Assembly (NCBI GenBank): GCA_016208845.1
Contig: JACQXH010000005.1
Location: forward strand, 1 to 7,949
Reading direction: 5' to 3'
Origin: Nitrospirota bacterium
GTDB taxonomy: Bacteria; Nitrospirota; Thermodesulfovibrionia; UBA6902; BMS3Bbin08
DNA: 7,949 nucleotides
Notes under the pieces: generated by a model
What the model was told of the DNA's origin: nothing
Database searches by the model: none
The model's input: only the letters and a program-made list of their open reading frames with translations
Program-made: the position numbers and the translations under genes
In this document: positions 1 to 6,413 of the stretch, in pieces
Numbering within the stretch: the stretch's first letter is position 1
How the letters are laid out: every line of letters begins with the position of its first letter

Positions 1-685
1 TACCAGTCAGGACTTTTCTGATATTTCCCCGCTCCATCAGGCTGAAAACCATAATCGGCATGTTATTGTCCATACAAAGCGATATGGCTGTAGAATCCAT
101 GACCTTCAGCCCTTTCTTAAGGACATCTATATAGCTGATTTGTGGATATTTTTTTGCGGCAGGGTCTTTCAGGGGATCGCTGCTGTAGACGCCATTGACC
201 CTTGTTGCCTTCATTATTACCTGAGCCCCGATCTCCACCGCCCTCAGGGCTGCTGCCGTATCTGTAGTGAAATAAGGGTTGCCTGTTCCGCTTGCAAAAA
301 TAACTACCCTGCCTTTTTGAATATGTTTCATGGCCACTCTCCTGATATATGGCTCGGCAAGCTCCCGCATCTCGATGGCTGATAAAACTCTTGTCTCTAC
401 TCCGCGATGCTCAAGCGCATTCTGCAGGGCCAGGGCATTAAGGACGGTTGCCAGCATCCCCATATAATCAGCGGTGGTCCTCTCCATGCCTTCAGCGCTC
501 GCCTCGAGGCCCCGGAATATATTGCCGCCGCCGATCACGATAGCAAGCTGGATGCCCATACCATAGATCTCTTCAATCTCCCGTGATATCAACTGAAGGA
601 TCTTCTGGTCGATCCCAAAGCCCTTATCTCCCATAAGGGCTTCTCCGCTTATCTTGATAAGGACCCTGTTATATTTAGGTTTCAT
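1..685 (-). CDS. pyrH: UMP kinase (uridylate kinase), 3' end cut by window edge
   Basis: Cytoplasmic UMP kinase of the amino-acid-kinase family, which phosphorylates UMP to UDP in pyrimidine nucleotide synthesis. The frame is open for 228 codons from ATG at 685 to the left edge; the family is usually about 238-240 residues, so roughly ten C-terminal residues are missing. Visible signatures are the N-terminal KISGEALMG phosphate loop, IVIGGGNIFRG, RTTADYMGMLATVLNALALQ, FASGTGNPYFTTDTAAALRA (the UMP/ATP site region) and MDSTAISLCMDNNMPIMVF near the end. The start at 685 lies inside the last codons of tsf (11-bp overlap) and gives the typical MKPKYNRVLIKISGEAL beginning. There is no good Shine-Dalgarno before it, so translation is probably coupled to tsf. 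The order rpsB-tsf-pyrH is widely conserved. Nothing is broken in this gene. Confidence 0.97.
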   Translation of the reverse strand, partial: MKPKYNRVLIKISGEALMGDKGFGIDQKILQLISREIEEIYGMGIQLAIVIGGGNIFRGLEASAEGMERTTADYMGMLATVLNALALQNALEHRGVETRVLSAIEMRELAEPYIRRVAMKHIQKGRVVIFASGTGNPYFTTDTAAALRAVEIGAQVIMKATRVNGVYSSDPLKDPAAKKYPQISYIDVLKKGLKVMDSTAISLCMDNNMPIMVFSLMERGNIRKVLTG

Positions 686-1286
686 TAGAGAATTGCTTCT
701 CGCCAAGCTGAAATCTCGCAAAGCGTTTAACAGCGATATTCTCACCCAGCTTTGCTACTGTGTCCGTAATGATATCTTTGATCTTCTTTTTCTGCTCAGG
801 ATCTTTTATGAAGATCTGTTCGAGCAGGCAGTTGTCAGTATAATATTTTTCAAGCTTTCCCTCTACTATCTTTTCAACTATCTGCGGGGGCTTGTTCGTT
901 ATTTGCGAGGCATAAATGCTTTTTTCTTTTTCTATGATCGACGGAGACACATCTTCCCTTCTGAGGAAAGCAGGATTTGCAGCAGCTATGTGCATGGCTA
1001 TGTCCTTGACAAGTCCGCGGAAATCCTCGGTCTTTGCCACAAAATCAGTTTCACAATTCACCTCTACAAGAACCCCTATTTTATCCATGTGTATATAGGA
1101 GCCTATCACGCCCTCAGAGGCCTCTCTTCCCGCCTTCTTCGCAGCCATTGCAAGCCCTCTTTGTCTTAATATATCCACTGCCTTCTCAAGGCTTCCTTCT
1201 GCTTCAGAAAGTGCCCTCTTACAATCCATTAGTCCTGCGCCTGTCTGCTCGCGCAGCTCTTTGACGCTCGTTGAGGAAATATTCAT
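675..1286 (-). CDS. tsf: Translation elongation factor Ts, short form
   Basis: EF-Ts is the cytoplasmic guanine-nucleotide exchange factor that recharges EF-Tu. The protein is 203 residues, the short form found in several phyla, compared with about 280 in E. coli. Residues 1-40 form the UBA-like EF-Tu-binding helices (VKELREQTGAGLMDCKRAL). The hallmark TDFV that contacts EF-Tu is at residues 80-83 within NCETDFVAKT. The C-terminal part carries the conserved GENIAVKRFARFQLGE block. The start ATG at 1286 overlaps the rpsB stop as ATGA (4 bp) and is preceded by a strong AGGAGG inside the rpsB end, so the start is well supported. The last 11 bp overlap pyrH. The gene is complete, with no odd residues seen. 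Confidence 0.98.
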   Translation of the reverse strand: MNISSTSVKELREQTGAGLMDCKRALSEAEGSLEKAVDILRQRGLAMAAKKAGREASEGVIGSYIHMDKIGVLVEVNCETDFVAKTEDFRGLVKDIAMHIAAANPAFLRREDVSPSIIEKEKSIYASQITNKPPQIVEKIVEGKLEKYYTDNCLLEQIFIKDPEQKKKIKDIITDTVAKLGENIAVKRFARFQLGEKQFSNET

Positions 1287-2050
1287 TGTGTAATTTCCTC
1301 CTGTATCTCTTCTGCCGCTATTTTTTCCTCTATAGCCTCTTTTTCAACAGAAGCCTGAAGCTTCTTGTCCCTAATGCTCCTGCCTTCAATAACTGCTTCA
1401 GACATCTTAGATGTCACCAGCTTGATGGCCCTTATTGCATCATCATTGCCGGGGATGATATGGTCCACTTCGTCAGGGTCGCAGTTGGTATCAACGACAG
1501 CAACAACCGGGATTGAGAGTTTCCGCGCCTCTGCAACTGCTATCTTTTCTTTTTTAGGGTCCACAATAAAAACCGCTCCGGGCAATTTACTCATGTCTTT
1601 TATGCCGCTGAGATTTTTTTCAAGACGCAATCTCTCTACTTCCAGCTTGGACACCTCTCTTTTAGGCAGGAGGTCATAAGTGCCGTCTTCTTTCATTTTC
1701 TCGATCTTTTTTAATTTCTCGATGCTCTGCTTAATTGTCTTGAAATTTGTAAGTATGCCGCCAAGCCAGCGCTGATTCACAAAAAACGCCTGCGAGCGTT
1801 TGGACTCCTCAGCAACCACGTCCTGCGCCTGCTTCTTTGTGCCGACAAAAAGGACGGGCTCCCCGTTCGCGGAAACATTCTTGATAAAATTATAGGCGTC
1901 ATCCAGCATCTTTGCGGTCTTCTGAAGGTCGATGATATGGATGCCGTTGCGCTCACCGAAAATATACCTCCTCATCTTCGGATTCCAGCGCTTTACCTGG
2001 TGCCCAAAATGGACCCCTGACTCCAGCAGCTCTTTCATTGTTACAACCAT
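1283..2050 (-). CDS. rpsB: 30S ribosomal protein S2
   Basis: Ribosomal protein uS2 of the small subunit, 255 residues (family usually 230-260). Hallmarks in order are MKELLESGVHFGHQ (residues 5-18), WNPKMRRYIFGERNGIHIIDLQKT (22-45), the FVGTKKQAQ loop (68-76), NQRWLGGILTNFKT (92-105), VVDTNCDPDEVDHIIPGNDDAIRA (185-208) and the EGRS end of the core. After residue 225 there is a Glu-rich charged tail of about 30 residues, common in bacterial S2 and variable in length. The ATG at 2050 sits 4 nt after AGGAGG; the next in-frame ATG (residue 5) would be too far from it. First gene of the rpsB-tsf-pyrH unit; the stop overlaps the tsf start by 4 bp. Confidence 0.98.
   Translation of the reverse strand: MVVTMKELLESGVHFGHQVKRWNPKMRRYIFGERNGIHIIDLQKTAKMLDDAYNFIKNVSANGEPVLFVGTKKQAQDVVAEESKRSQAFFVNQRWLGGILTNFKTIKQSIEKLKKIEKMKEDGTYDLLPKREVSKLEVERLRLEKNLSGIKDMSKLPGAVFIVDPKKEKIAVAEARKLSIPVVAVVDTNCDPDEVDHIIPGNDDAIRAIKLVTSKMSEAVIEGRSIRDKKLQASVEKEAIEEKIAAEEIQEEITQ
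1297..1302 (-). promoter_or_regulatory. Ribosome binding site of tsf
   Basis: A perfect AGGAGG (read on the minus strand) lies in the last rpsB codons, 10 nt before the tsf ATG. It fixes the tsf start. Because the start and the rpsB stop overlap, tsf can be translated both by direct initiation and by coupling to rpsB. Confidence 0.75.
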
Positions 2051-2054
2051 AAGT

Positions 2055-2060
2055 CCTCCT
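2055..2060 (-). promoter_or_regulatory. Ribosome binding site of rpsB
   Basis: A perfect AGGAGG (minus strand) stands 4 nt before the ATG at 2050. The spacing is short but usable. It decides between the MVVT start and the internal ATG four codons later. Confidence 0.7.
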
Positions 2061-2085
2061 TAGTTTTTTCCTCCGTCCTTTCTCT

Positions 2086-2104
2086 CTGAATCCCGACACT
2101 TCAG
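2086..2104 (-). promoter_or_regulatory. Possible hairpin in the rpsB leader
   Basis: On the minus strand a 5-bp stem CTGAA/TTCAG encloses a 9-nt loop, ending 25 nt before the rpsB Shine-Dalgarno. Flanking GTC and GAC could add a few pairs after an asymmetric bulge. S2 is known to control its own operon through the leader RNA in some bacteria, so a structured leader is plausible. The stem is short and may be chance. Confidence 0.18.
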
Positions 2105-2189
2105 GACACTGCCAAAGAGAAGATTAGATGGACGTGTGTTTTATGCAGCAAGATTCAAAAAGCTCTCTAACTACTATCAGGTATAGACT

Positions 2190-2218
2190 ATCATATCATA
2201 TAGCCGCATTTCAATAAT
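2190..2218 (-). promoter_or_regulatory. Candidate promoter of rpsB-tsf-pyrH
   Basis: The minus strand reads TGATATGAT at 2198-2190, an extended -10 (TG-n-TATGAT, five of six matches to TATAAT). The -35 region 16-17 bp upstream (TTATTG or ATTATT) is poor, which is tolerated with an extended -10. The inferred start near 2183 would give a leader of about 130 nt before rpsB. Recognised by eye only. Confidence 0.35.
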
Positions 2219-2282
2219 TTTTTTATGAATAACCCCCGATAGACCCAAAAATTCTTTCATGGAATCTTGTCAGGAATATCTG

Positions 2283-2288
2283 TATAAT
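2283..2288 (+). promoter_or_regulatory. Candidate -10 box for the PilZ gene
   Basis: A perfect TATAAT lies 9 nt before the ATG at 2298, so transcription would begin about at or a few bases before that codon. No convincing -35 hexamer is found at 16-18 bp. It argues for the internal start at 2298 and against the longer in-frame start at 2259. Confidence 0.4.
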
Positions 2289-2297
2289 AAAAAAACT

Positions 2298-2681
2298 ATG
2301 CAAATAGACAGAAGAAAGAACGCAAGGAACAAGGTCGAAATCGCCTCAGAACTGCATCTGCCCGATAAAACTGTCTTCCGGGGGAAAATACAAAATGTCA
2401 GTTTCAGCGGAGCATATTTCATATGCAATAGACCTGACAATATCAGTGTCGGCACCGCATGCATCCTGAGGCTTATCCTTCAGGCCGGCCGGGATGCCCG
2501 TCAGATCCAGATAAATTGCATGGTTGTGCGCAAAGATGATAAAGGGGCAGGAATAAAATTTGTCAGCGTGGACCTTGACGGTTATCAGCAGTTTAAGAAT
2601 TTCATGGTTTACAATTCCCCTGATCCGAATACCTTGCTGGAAGAGCTCGAAAAAAATCCGGGGCTTGAGATACGTAAATAA
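2298..2681 (+). CDS. Stand-alone PilZ domain protein (c-di-GMP receptor)
   Basis: A small cytoplasmic PilZ protein of 127 residues from the chosen start. Both c-di-GMP-binding motifs are intact: RxxxR at residues 6-10 (RRKNAR) and the NxSxxG motif at 33-38 (NVSFSG). The conserved beta-barrel segment GAGIKFVSVD follows, and a C-terminal helix YQQFKNFMVYNSPDPNTLLE ends in a Glu/Lys-rich tail. No other domain is attached, so it probably works as an adaptor that binds c-di-GMP and then a partner; the partner cannot be told from this window. An upstream in-frame ATG at 2259 would add 13 non-conserved residues and lies before a TATAAT box, so I prefer 2298. Neither start has a Shine-Dalgarno. The gene is divergent from rpsB, and its stop directly abuts the stop of the minus-strand sulfatase-like gene. 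Confidence 0.88.
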   Translation: MQIDRRKNARNKVEIASELHLPDKTVFRGKIQNVSFSGAYFICNRPDNISVGTACILRLILQAGRDARQIQINCMVVRKDDKGAGIKFVSVDLDGYQQFKNFMVYNSPDPNTLLEELEKNPGLEIRK

Positions 2682-3059
2682 TTATTCTCCCTTACCTATT
2701 CTTTCATTAGCTTTCCTAAAATCACTTTTAATAAAGGATAAAAGACGGCCGCCTGTTTCAGCATCTTTCTCAAAAATATTGTTTATCTCATCAGGATCAT
2801 TTCTCAGATTAAAAAGCAATGATTTATTGTCCTTGAGATAATATATTAGCTTATAATCACCCTCCCATACAGCAAATGTACCCTCCATGATCTTATGTCT
2901 ATTACGCATGATCCCCTCGATGTGCATAGAGAGGGAATATCTTGATGGAAGTTCTTTGCCTCGCATTAACGGTATTAGCGACCGTCCCTCCATCCAAGAG
3001 GCGACAGGTATATCAGCCAATTCAAGAATCGTAGGAGGTATATCTACCTGCTGAACCAT
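2682..3059 (-). CDS. Sulfatase-like gene, C-terminal piece in a shifted frame
   Basis: This frame continues the sulfatase-superfamily gene that starts at 4488. It is shifted by one base relative to the N-terminal piece. The first meaningful residues are VQQVDIPPTILELADIP, followed by WMEGRSLIPLMRG and YKLIYYLKDNKSLLFNLRNDPDEINNI; these are the usual end of bacterial sulfatases, where the chain closes with a 'leaf-let' beta sheet and the NL..DP.E..N signature. An ATG occurs right at the junction (3059) and GGAGAG lies about 12 nt upstream, so independent initiation is conceivable, but the piece has no catalytic residues. It normally follows the HG/VPLII block, which is absent from the DNA here. 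The stop TAA at 2684-2682 touches the PilZ stop. Confidence 0.8.
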   Translation of the reverse strand: MVQQVDIPPTILELADIPVASWMEGRSLIPLMRGKELPSRYSLSMHIEGIMRNRHKIMEGTFAVWEGDYKLIYYLKDNKSLLFNLRNDPDEINNIFEKDAETGGRLLSFIKSDFRKANERIGKGE

Positions 3060-4488
3060 GTTCAAAGCTCTCTCCATGGTCAGCCGATAAAATAACAACT
3101 GTATTTTTTAATCTGTTTGTTTTTGATACTTGTGAGACAAAATCTTCAAACTTTTTATCACAATATCTGATGAACTCGTCATATCTGGCCCTGTATATCT
3201 CACGGTCTTCTTCGTTACAAATCCTCTCATCCGACAATTTCCCGGCCGACAGATCATTCGTCCTGAGTCTTTGTGAGGGGTCAAACATCCCCATATAAGG
3301 TTCAGGCGCAATATAAGGATCATGGGGCGGCAAAATATGCAGCCATGCAAAAAAAGGCTCTATTGAATTGTCATTAACTATTTCCAGTAACTTACTGAAA
3401 ATAATTCCCGGCGGATATTCTGTCATAGATACTTCCCGGCGAGTCAGAGAAAGTATTTTTTTAGTAATAAAACCTTGACTCTCAAATATATTATATATAC
3501 GGAATTTACTGCCAAATAACTTGAATAGGTGTTTATCAATAGTACCGTCCAAAGAAAGCGGTTCCATGAAATAACTGGCATTAGGAGCTGTATCAAAGCT
3601 CTTGGAAATACCAAACGTTTCAACTGAAGCAAGATGATTTTGAACTAGTGCAATATTATAGTATCCGCTGTTTTTAAGCAGTAAGGGCAAATTTTCCTTT
3701 GCCCCATTGATAACACCGTGAGCCCTGTAAAGCTGGTGGGTCCAAACTCTTTTCCCTGTCATTAAACTGGCAGTTGTCGGGCGGGTATAATCCGACGAGG
3801 CCTCGGCCATTGTAAATATTGATGCATTCTTTGCCCATTTACTGATAAAAGGTGTTGTTTCTCTGCGATAACCATATAGGGACATATCTCTTGCTGTAAG
3901 TGCATCAAAGGTCACAAGGATAATATTAAACCAGGTATAATATGCTATGGAAGGCACCGATAATACTAAATAGACGCCGAATAGCCATACCAGCGGTGCA
4001 ATCCGTTCCTGAATAACATCTACGCATCGTTCAACCGTATTACTATGTAATAATCGCGTAATAAATCCTGATACGACAGCAAGACACATAAATACTATAA
4101 GTTTTATATGTACTGATGTCGTAACATCAGGCCATATCAGTTTCTTGAATTTCCAGGTAAACAACCCGATTAAAATAAAAATACCCGCAAATAATAATAG
4201 CTCCCCAATCTTGATTTTCAAGTCAACGCGCCGGAAGGGCCACATTGTTGCCCTCAATAAAGCCGGCAACCATAACAACAGAGCGGTCACTGCTGCAATA
4301 ATAGTCCATAAAATCGACGCGAGGGAAATGCTTAGCAGGAAATCAGTGAACGATCCATACTCCCTGAATCCATCCCAAATATAAAAAGCATGTCCCATCA
4401 AGTAAAGAGAAAAGACCACAAAATTAATACGAAATACCTGCCAATACGATGAAACAATAAATGCCGTGAGCCCGGTGTATTTCTTCAT
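3022..4488 (-). CDS. Membrane-anchored sulfatase/phosphotransferase-superfamily protein, N-terminal piece (frame broken)
   Basis: Alkaline-phosphatase-superfamily enzyme with about five membrane segments (roughly residues 20-37, 47-78 as a pair, 96-113, 128-146, 163-183) and then an extracytoplasmic catalytic domain. Visible metal and active-site elements are D195 in VTFDALTARDMSLYGY, Y234-T235-R236-P237 in the nucleophile motif followed by TASLMTG, H384 and H389 in LHILPPHDPY, and D470-H471 in LSADHGES. The position filled by formylglycine Cys/Ser in classical sulfatases is Thr235, as in LtaS/EptA-type transferases, so a phosphate-group transferase or other non-formylglycine activity is likelier than sulfatase; the substrate is unknown. 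The start ATG at 4488 follows GGCAGGA. True homology ends near residue 478 (FEHG at about 3058); the last ten residues are out of frame. It lies 90 bp downstream of the GT-C-like gene, probably co-transcribed with it. Confidence 0.85.
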   Translation of the reverse strand: MKKYTGLTAFIVSSYWQVFRINFVVFSLYLMGHAFYIWDGFREYGSFTDFLLSISLASILWTIIAAVTALLLWLPALLRATMWPFRRVDLKIKIGELLLFAGIFILIGLFTWKFKKLIWPDVTTSVHIKLIVFMCLAVVSGFITRLLHSNTVERCVDVIQERIAPLVWLFGVYLVLSVPSIAYYTWFNIILVTFDALTARDMSLYGYRRETTPFISKWAKNASIFTMAEASSDYTRPTTASLMTGKRVWTHQLYRAHGVINGAKENLPLLLKNSGYYNIALVQNHLASVETFGISKSFDTAPNASYFMEPLSLDGTIDKHLFKLFGSKFRIYNIFESQGFITKKILSLTRREVSMTEYPPGIIFSKLLEIVNDNSIEPFFAWLHILPPHDPYIAPEPYMGMFDPSQRLRTNDLSAGKLSDERICNEEDREIYRARYDEFIRYCDKKFEDFVSQVSKTNRLKNTVVILSADHGESFEHGSAGRYTSYDS

Positions 4489-4578
4489 TTTTCCTGCCTT
4501 TGATACTGCTTATTCTCATCCAGGATCAGATTGAGCAAACCTCTTTCATCAGCAAAATGAGATAGGTTAAACCGATAC

Positions 4579-5799
4579 TTAATTTGTTATTGGATATATT
4601 TTATTGTCAAATGGTTGAAAATCCTGCAGCTCGCTCTCGGTCTTACAGGTATTTCTGACTATTTCAGGATATAGATATTTTATTCTCTCCATGATCAGTT
4701 TTCCTGATGCTGCATCTACAAGCCCGTTAGAAACTAAAGTATTAAAAAGGTGAGTCCCCTGCTCTTTTAAATTATATTTTATGAAATATGGATAAAATGC
4801 CACGTAAATACCTATGCTTCTCCTTAAACTGATATATTTGCCATAAACCGAATCTGAAGACGTATATTGATCTTTGAAGATCAGGCCATTGTTTAAAATA
4901 AACAATATAAAAATAAAATATAAAGAATAGCGTAATGGTTTCATGAGAGGAAATTTACAACTAACTTCTCCAATCATAGATAAAACAATAAAAAAACTCG
5001 ACGCGAAAACTCCTCCCATTCCAAGGGCAGTTACGTTCATAATTCGGCCGTCCGGGAAAAATAACATCGGCAATCCGGAGATCAGTAAAAACAAAAAAGA
5101 ATATGAGAAAAATTTGACTAAACTTTCTTTCTGATCGAGACCTGGTGATACATTAAACCGTGTTTTTGACTTTTCTTCTATAAAAGCCGGCAATCCTGTG
5201 AATTGCTCATTTTTATTAGAGGCTGTTTTGCGATTATTCCAAATGATCGCAATTAAAATATATAACCCTGTTGAATATGAGATTAAAAAGCCTTCAAAAC
5301 CGATTGGCCGCAATTGAAATAATCCCGGAATATCATTGATATGTGTCACTAACCAATACGTTGGCAATAAAAAGACAGAAAAAACAATAAATAGTAATTT
5401 CCTGTTTATCGTCTTAAATGATATCAACACGTTTTTTAAGGCTATAAAAAATAAACATGCCATTCCGATATAAAGTAAAATATGCCATGGCCCTAAAGAT
5501 ATATAATGAGTAAACAATGAAATCTTGCCGATGAAAGTAATATAATTCCATAAATATTCCTCTATCCCTGAATAATTATCAGGAGTGATGCCCTGAGCGC
5601 CCCATTTCCGCAGGATTATGAATCTTATCGCAAGGTATATTATGAAGATGACCATATGCCAGCCGGCTAATGATAAATATTTTCTATAATTATGTTTTCC
5701 ATAGAAAATAATAGTCAAAATTGATATGAAGAAAATAGGAGCGTATGTTTCTTTGGTCAGATATGCCCAGGCGGCAAAAAAACAGTGAGAAAATAACAT
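4579..5799 (-). CDS. GT-C-type membrane glycosyltransferase-like protein, C-terminal piece in a shifted frame
   Basis: A 406-codon open frame rich in hydrophobic helices, continuing the gene that starts at 6160 but shifted by one base. It begins inside a membrane helix leading to AAWAYLTKETYAP, the counterpart of the LLSKE..LP motif of PMT/TMTC-like GT-C proteins. This is followed by helices with the typical YLAIRFIILRKWG segment, further helices interrupted by a hydrophilic loop (around NNRKTASNKNEQ to GLDQKESL), and a non-membrane C-terminal tail of about 90 residues after LFILNNGLIF. The ATG at 5799 lacks a Shine-Dalgarno and lies in the middle of what should be one protein, so it is probably not a genuine start. 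The stop at 4579 lies 90 bp before the sulfatase-like gene with no terminator between them, which suggests one transcript. DNA is visibly AT-rich compared with rpsB and hppA. Confidence 0.72.
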   Translation of the reverse strand: MLFSHCFFAAWAYLTKETYAPIFFISILTIIFYGKHNYRKYLSLAGWHMVIFIIYLAIRFIILRKWGAQGITPDNYSGIEEYLWNYITFIGKISLFTHYISLGPWHILLYIGMACLFFIALKNVLISFKTINRKLLFIVFSVFLLPTYWLVTHINDIPGLFQLRPIGFEGFLISYSTGLYILIAIIWNNRKTASNKNEQFTGLPAFIEEKSKTRFNVSPGLDQKESLVKFFSYSFLFLLISGLPMLFFPDGRIMNVTALGMGGVFASSFFIVLSMIGEVSCKFPLMKPLRYSLYFIFILFILNNGLIFKDQYTSSDSVYGKYISLRRSIGIYVAFYPYFIKYNLKEQGTHLFNTLVSNGLVDAASGKLIMERIKYLYPEIVRNTCKTESELQDFQPFDNKIYPITN

Positions 5800-6160
5800 T
5801 AACTAGTGCCACAGAGTCTCTTTGAGTGAGCAAACGGAAAAAAAGAAAAGCAGTGACAGTCTGTAAGACCTGCAAAGCGATCATCATCGCATGGAGCTTA
5901 AAAGAATTAAAACCGCAGATTGAATATGCAGCATGGAACATCACCTGAAACATAGGGCGATATGCATGAACCGAAGATTCCATTAACGCTGCTGTGCTTT
6001 TATAAAAACCTTTAATCAAATCTTCAAATGAATATGCCCTGAAAGCATTATAATCGTCCCAGAAAATGTCTAATTTAAGCGATTCACGTTGAAAATAGCC
6101 AATTATTAAAACAATGATTAGGATAGAAAAAATAATTTTAAGTTTTTCTTTTAATATCAT
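5690..6160 (-). CDS. GT-C-type membrane glycosyltransferase-like protein, N-terminal piece (frame broken)
   Basis: The opening part of a polytopic membrane protein. Residues 8-23 form the first membrane helix. The first extracytoplasmic loop carries an acidic pair, D35-D36 in DIFWDDYNAFR, where GT-C enzymes place their catalytic Asp. AYRPMFQVMFHAAYSICGFNSFKLHAMMIALQ (residues 66-97) matches the YRP...G...FH..N...H pattern of PMT/TMTC-like proteins that use polyprenyl-phosphate sugars. Homology stops near F128, at a run of seven T (minus strand, 5782-5776); the 28 residues after that are out of frame. No Shine-Dalgarno precedes the ATG at 6160, but it is followed at once by the expected helix. 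Sugar donor and acceptor cannot be told. The neighbouring sulfatase-like gene suggests surface glycan work. Confidence 0.7.
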   Translation of the reverse strand: MILKEKLKIIFSILIIVLIIGYFQRESLKLDIFWDDYNAFRAYSFEDLIKGFYKSTAALMESSVHAYRPMFQVMFHAAYSICGFNSFKLHAMMIALQVLQTVTAFLFFRLLTQRDSVALVNVIFSLFFCRLGISDQRNIRSYFLHINFDYYFLWKT

Positions 6161-6230
6161 TGGAAAAATTTCAAGGCAAGATAATCGTTAATATTTAGCT
6201 TAAGCCTCTGAAGAAATACATTAAGTTAAT

Positions 6231-6259
6231 AGCATATAAAATGACATCATAAATTACAA
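6231..6259 (-). promoter_or_regulatory. Candidate promoter of the GT-C/sulfatase-like pair
   Basis: On the minus strand TTGTAA (6259-6254, four of six matches) is separated by 17 bp from TATGCT (6236-6231, four of six). It sits about 70 bp before the ATG at 6160 and after the hppA terminator, the place where a promoter is needed. The area is AT-rich, so chance matches are easy. Confidence 0.33.
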
Positions 6260-6327
6260 TAGTAGTAAGAAACGATTCATTGGGGGCCATAATGGAGAAA
6301 AAATCTGTCTCAGGATGCAATCCTTCG

Positions 6328-6366
6328 AAAAAAAAACACGGAAGCCGATTTAAACGGCTTCCGTGT
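6328..6366 (-). terminator. Intrinsic terminator of hppA
   Basis: A perfect 12-bp stem ACACGGAAGCCG/CGGCTTCCGTGT (6336-6347 with 6355-6366) has a 7-nt loop. On the minus strand it is followed by eight T (6335-6328). It begins 48 nt after the hppA stop. On the plus strand no T-run follows, so it is one-directional. It separates hppA from the AT-rich surface-gene pair downstream. Confidence 0.93.
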
Positions 6367-6413
6367 CGGTAAAGCAATAATCTCTCTATCTGGAAAGCAG
6401 CCCAGAGACTATT

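Noticed and set aside
654..1169. A 171-codon plus-strand open frame opposite tsf
   Set aside because: It is antisense to a clear EF-Ts gene, has low-complexity Phe/Leu/Tyr-rich sequence and no recognisable motif or ribosome binding site.
2682..3098. The sulfatase C-terminal frame as an independent small gene
   Set aside because: It is the standard C-terminal end of the sulfatase fold; its first 13 codons are an out-of-frame reading of the DHGESFEH region.
5776..5782. Programmed ribosomal frameshifting at the seven-T run
   Set aside because: The join needs a forward shift by one base, not the -1 shift typical of such slippery runs, and the family segment expected at this point is missing, so a simple recoding event does not restore a normal protein.
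6195..6377. A 60-codon minus-strand open frame between hppA and the GT-C-like gene
   Set aside because: Its first part is the hppA terminator hairpin and T-run, and neither its first Met nor the internal Met at 6290 has a Shine-Dalgarno. The hydrophobic end is explained by AT-rich intergenic DNA. Nothing else was seen in 6161-6413 apart from the terminator and a candidate promoter.
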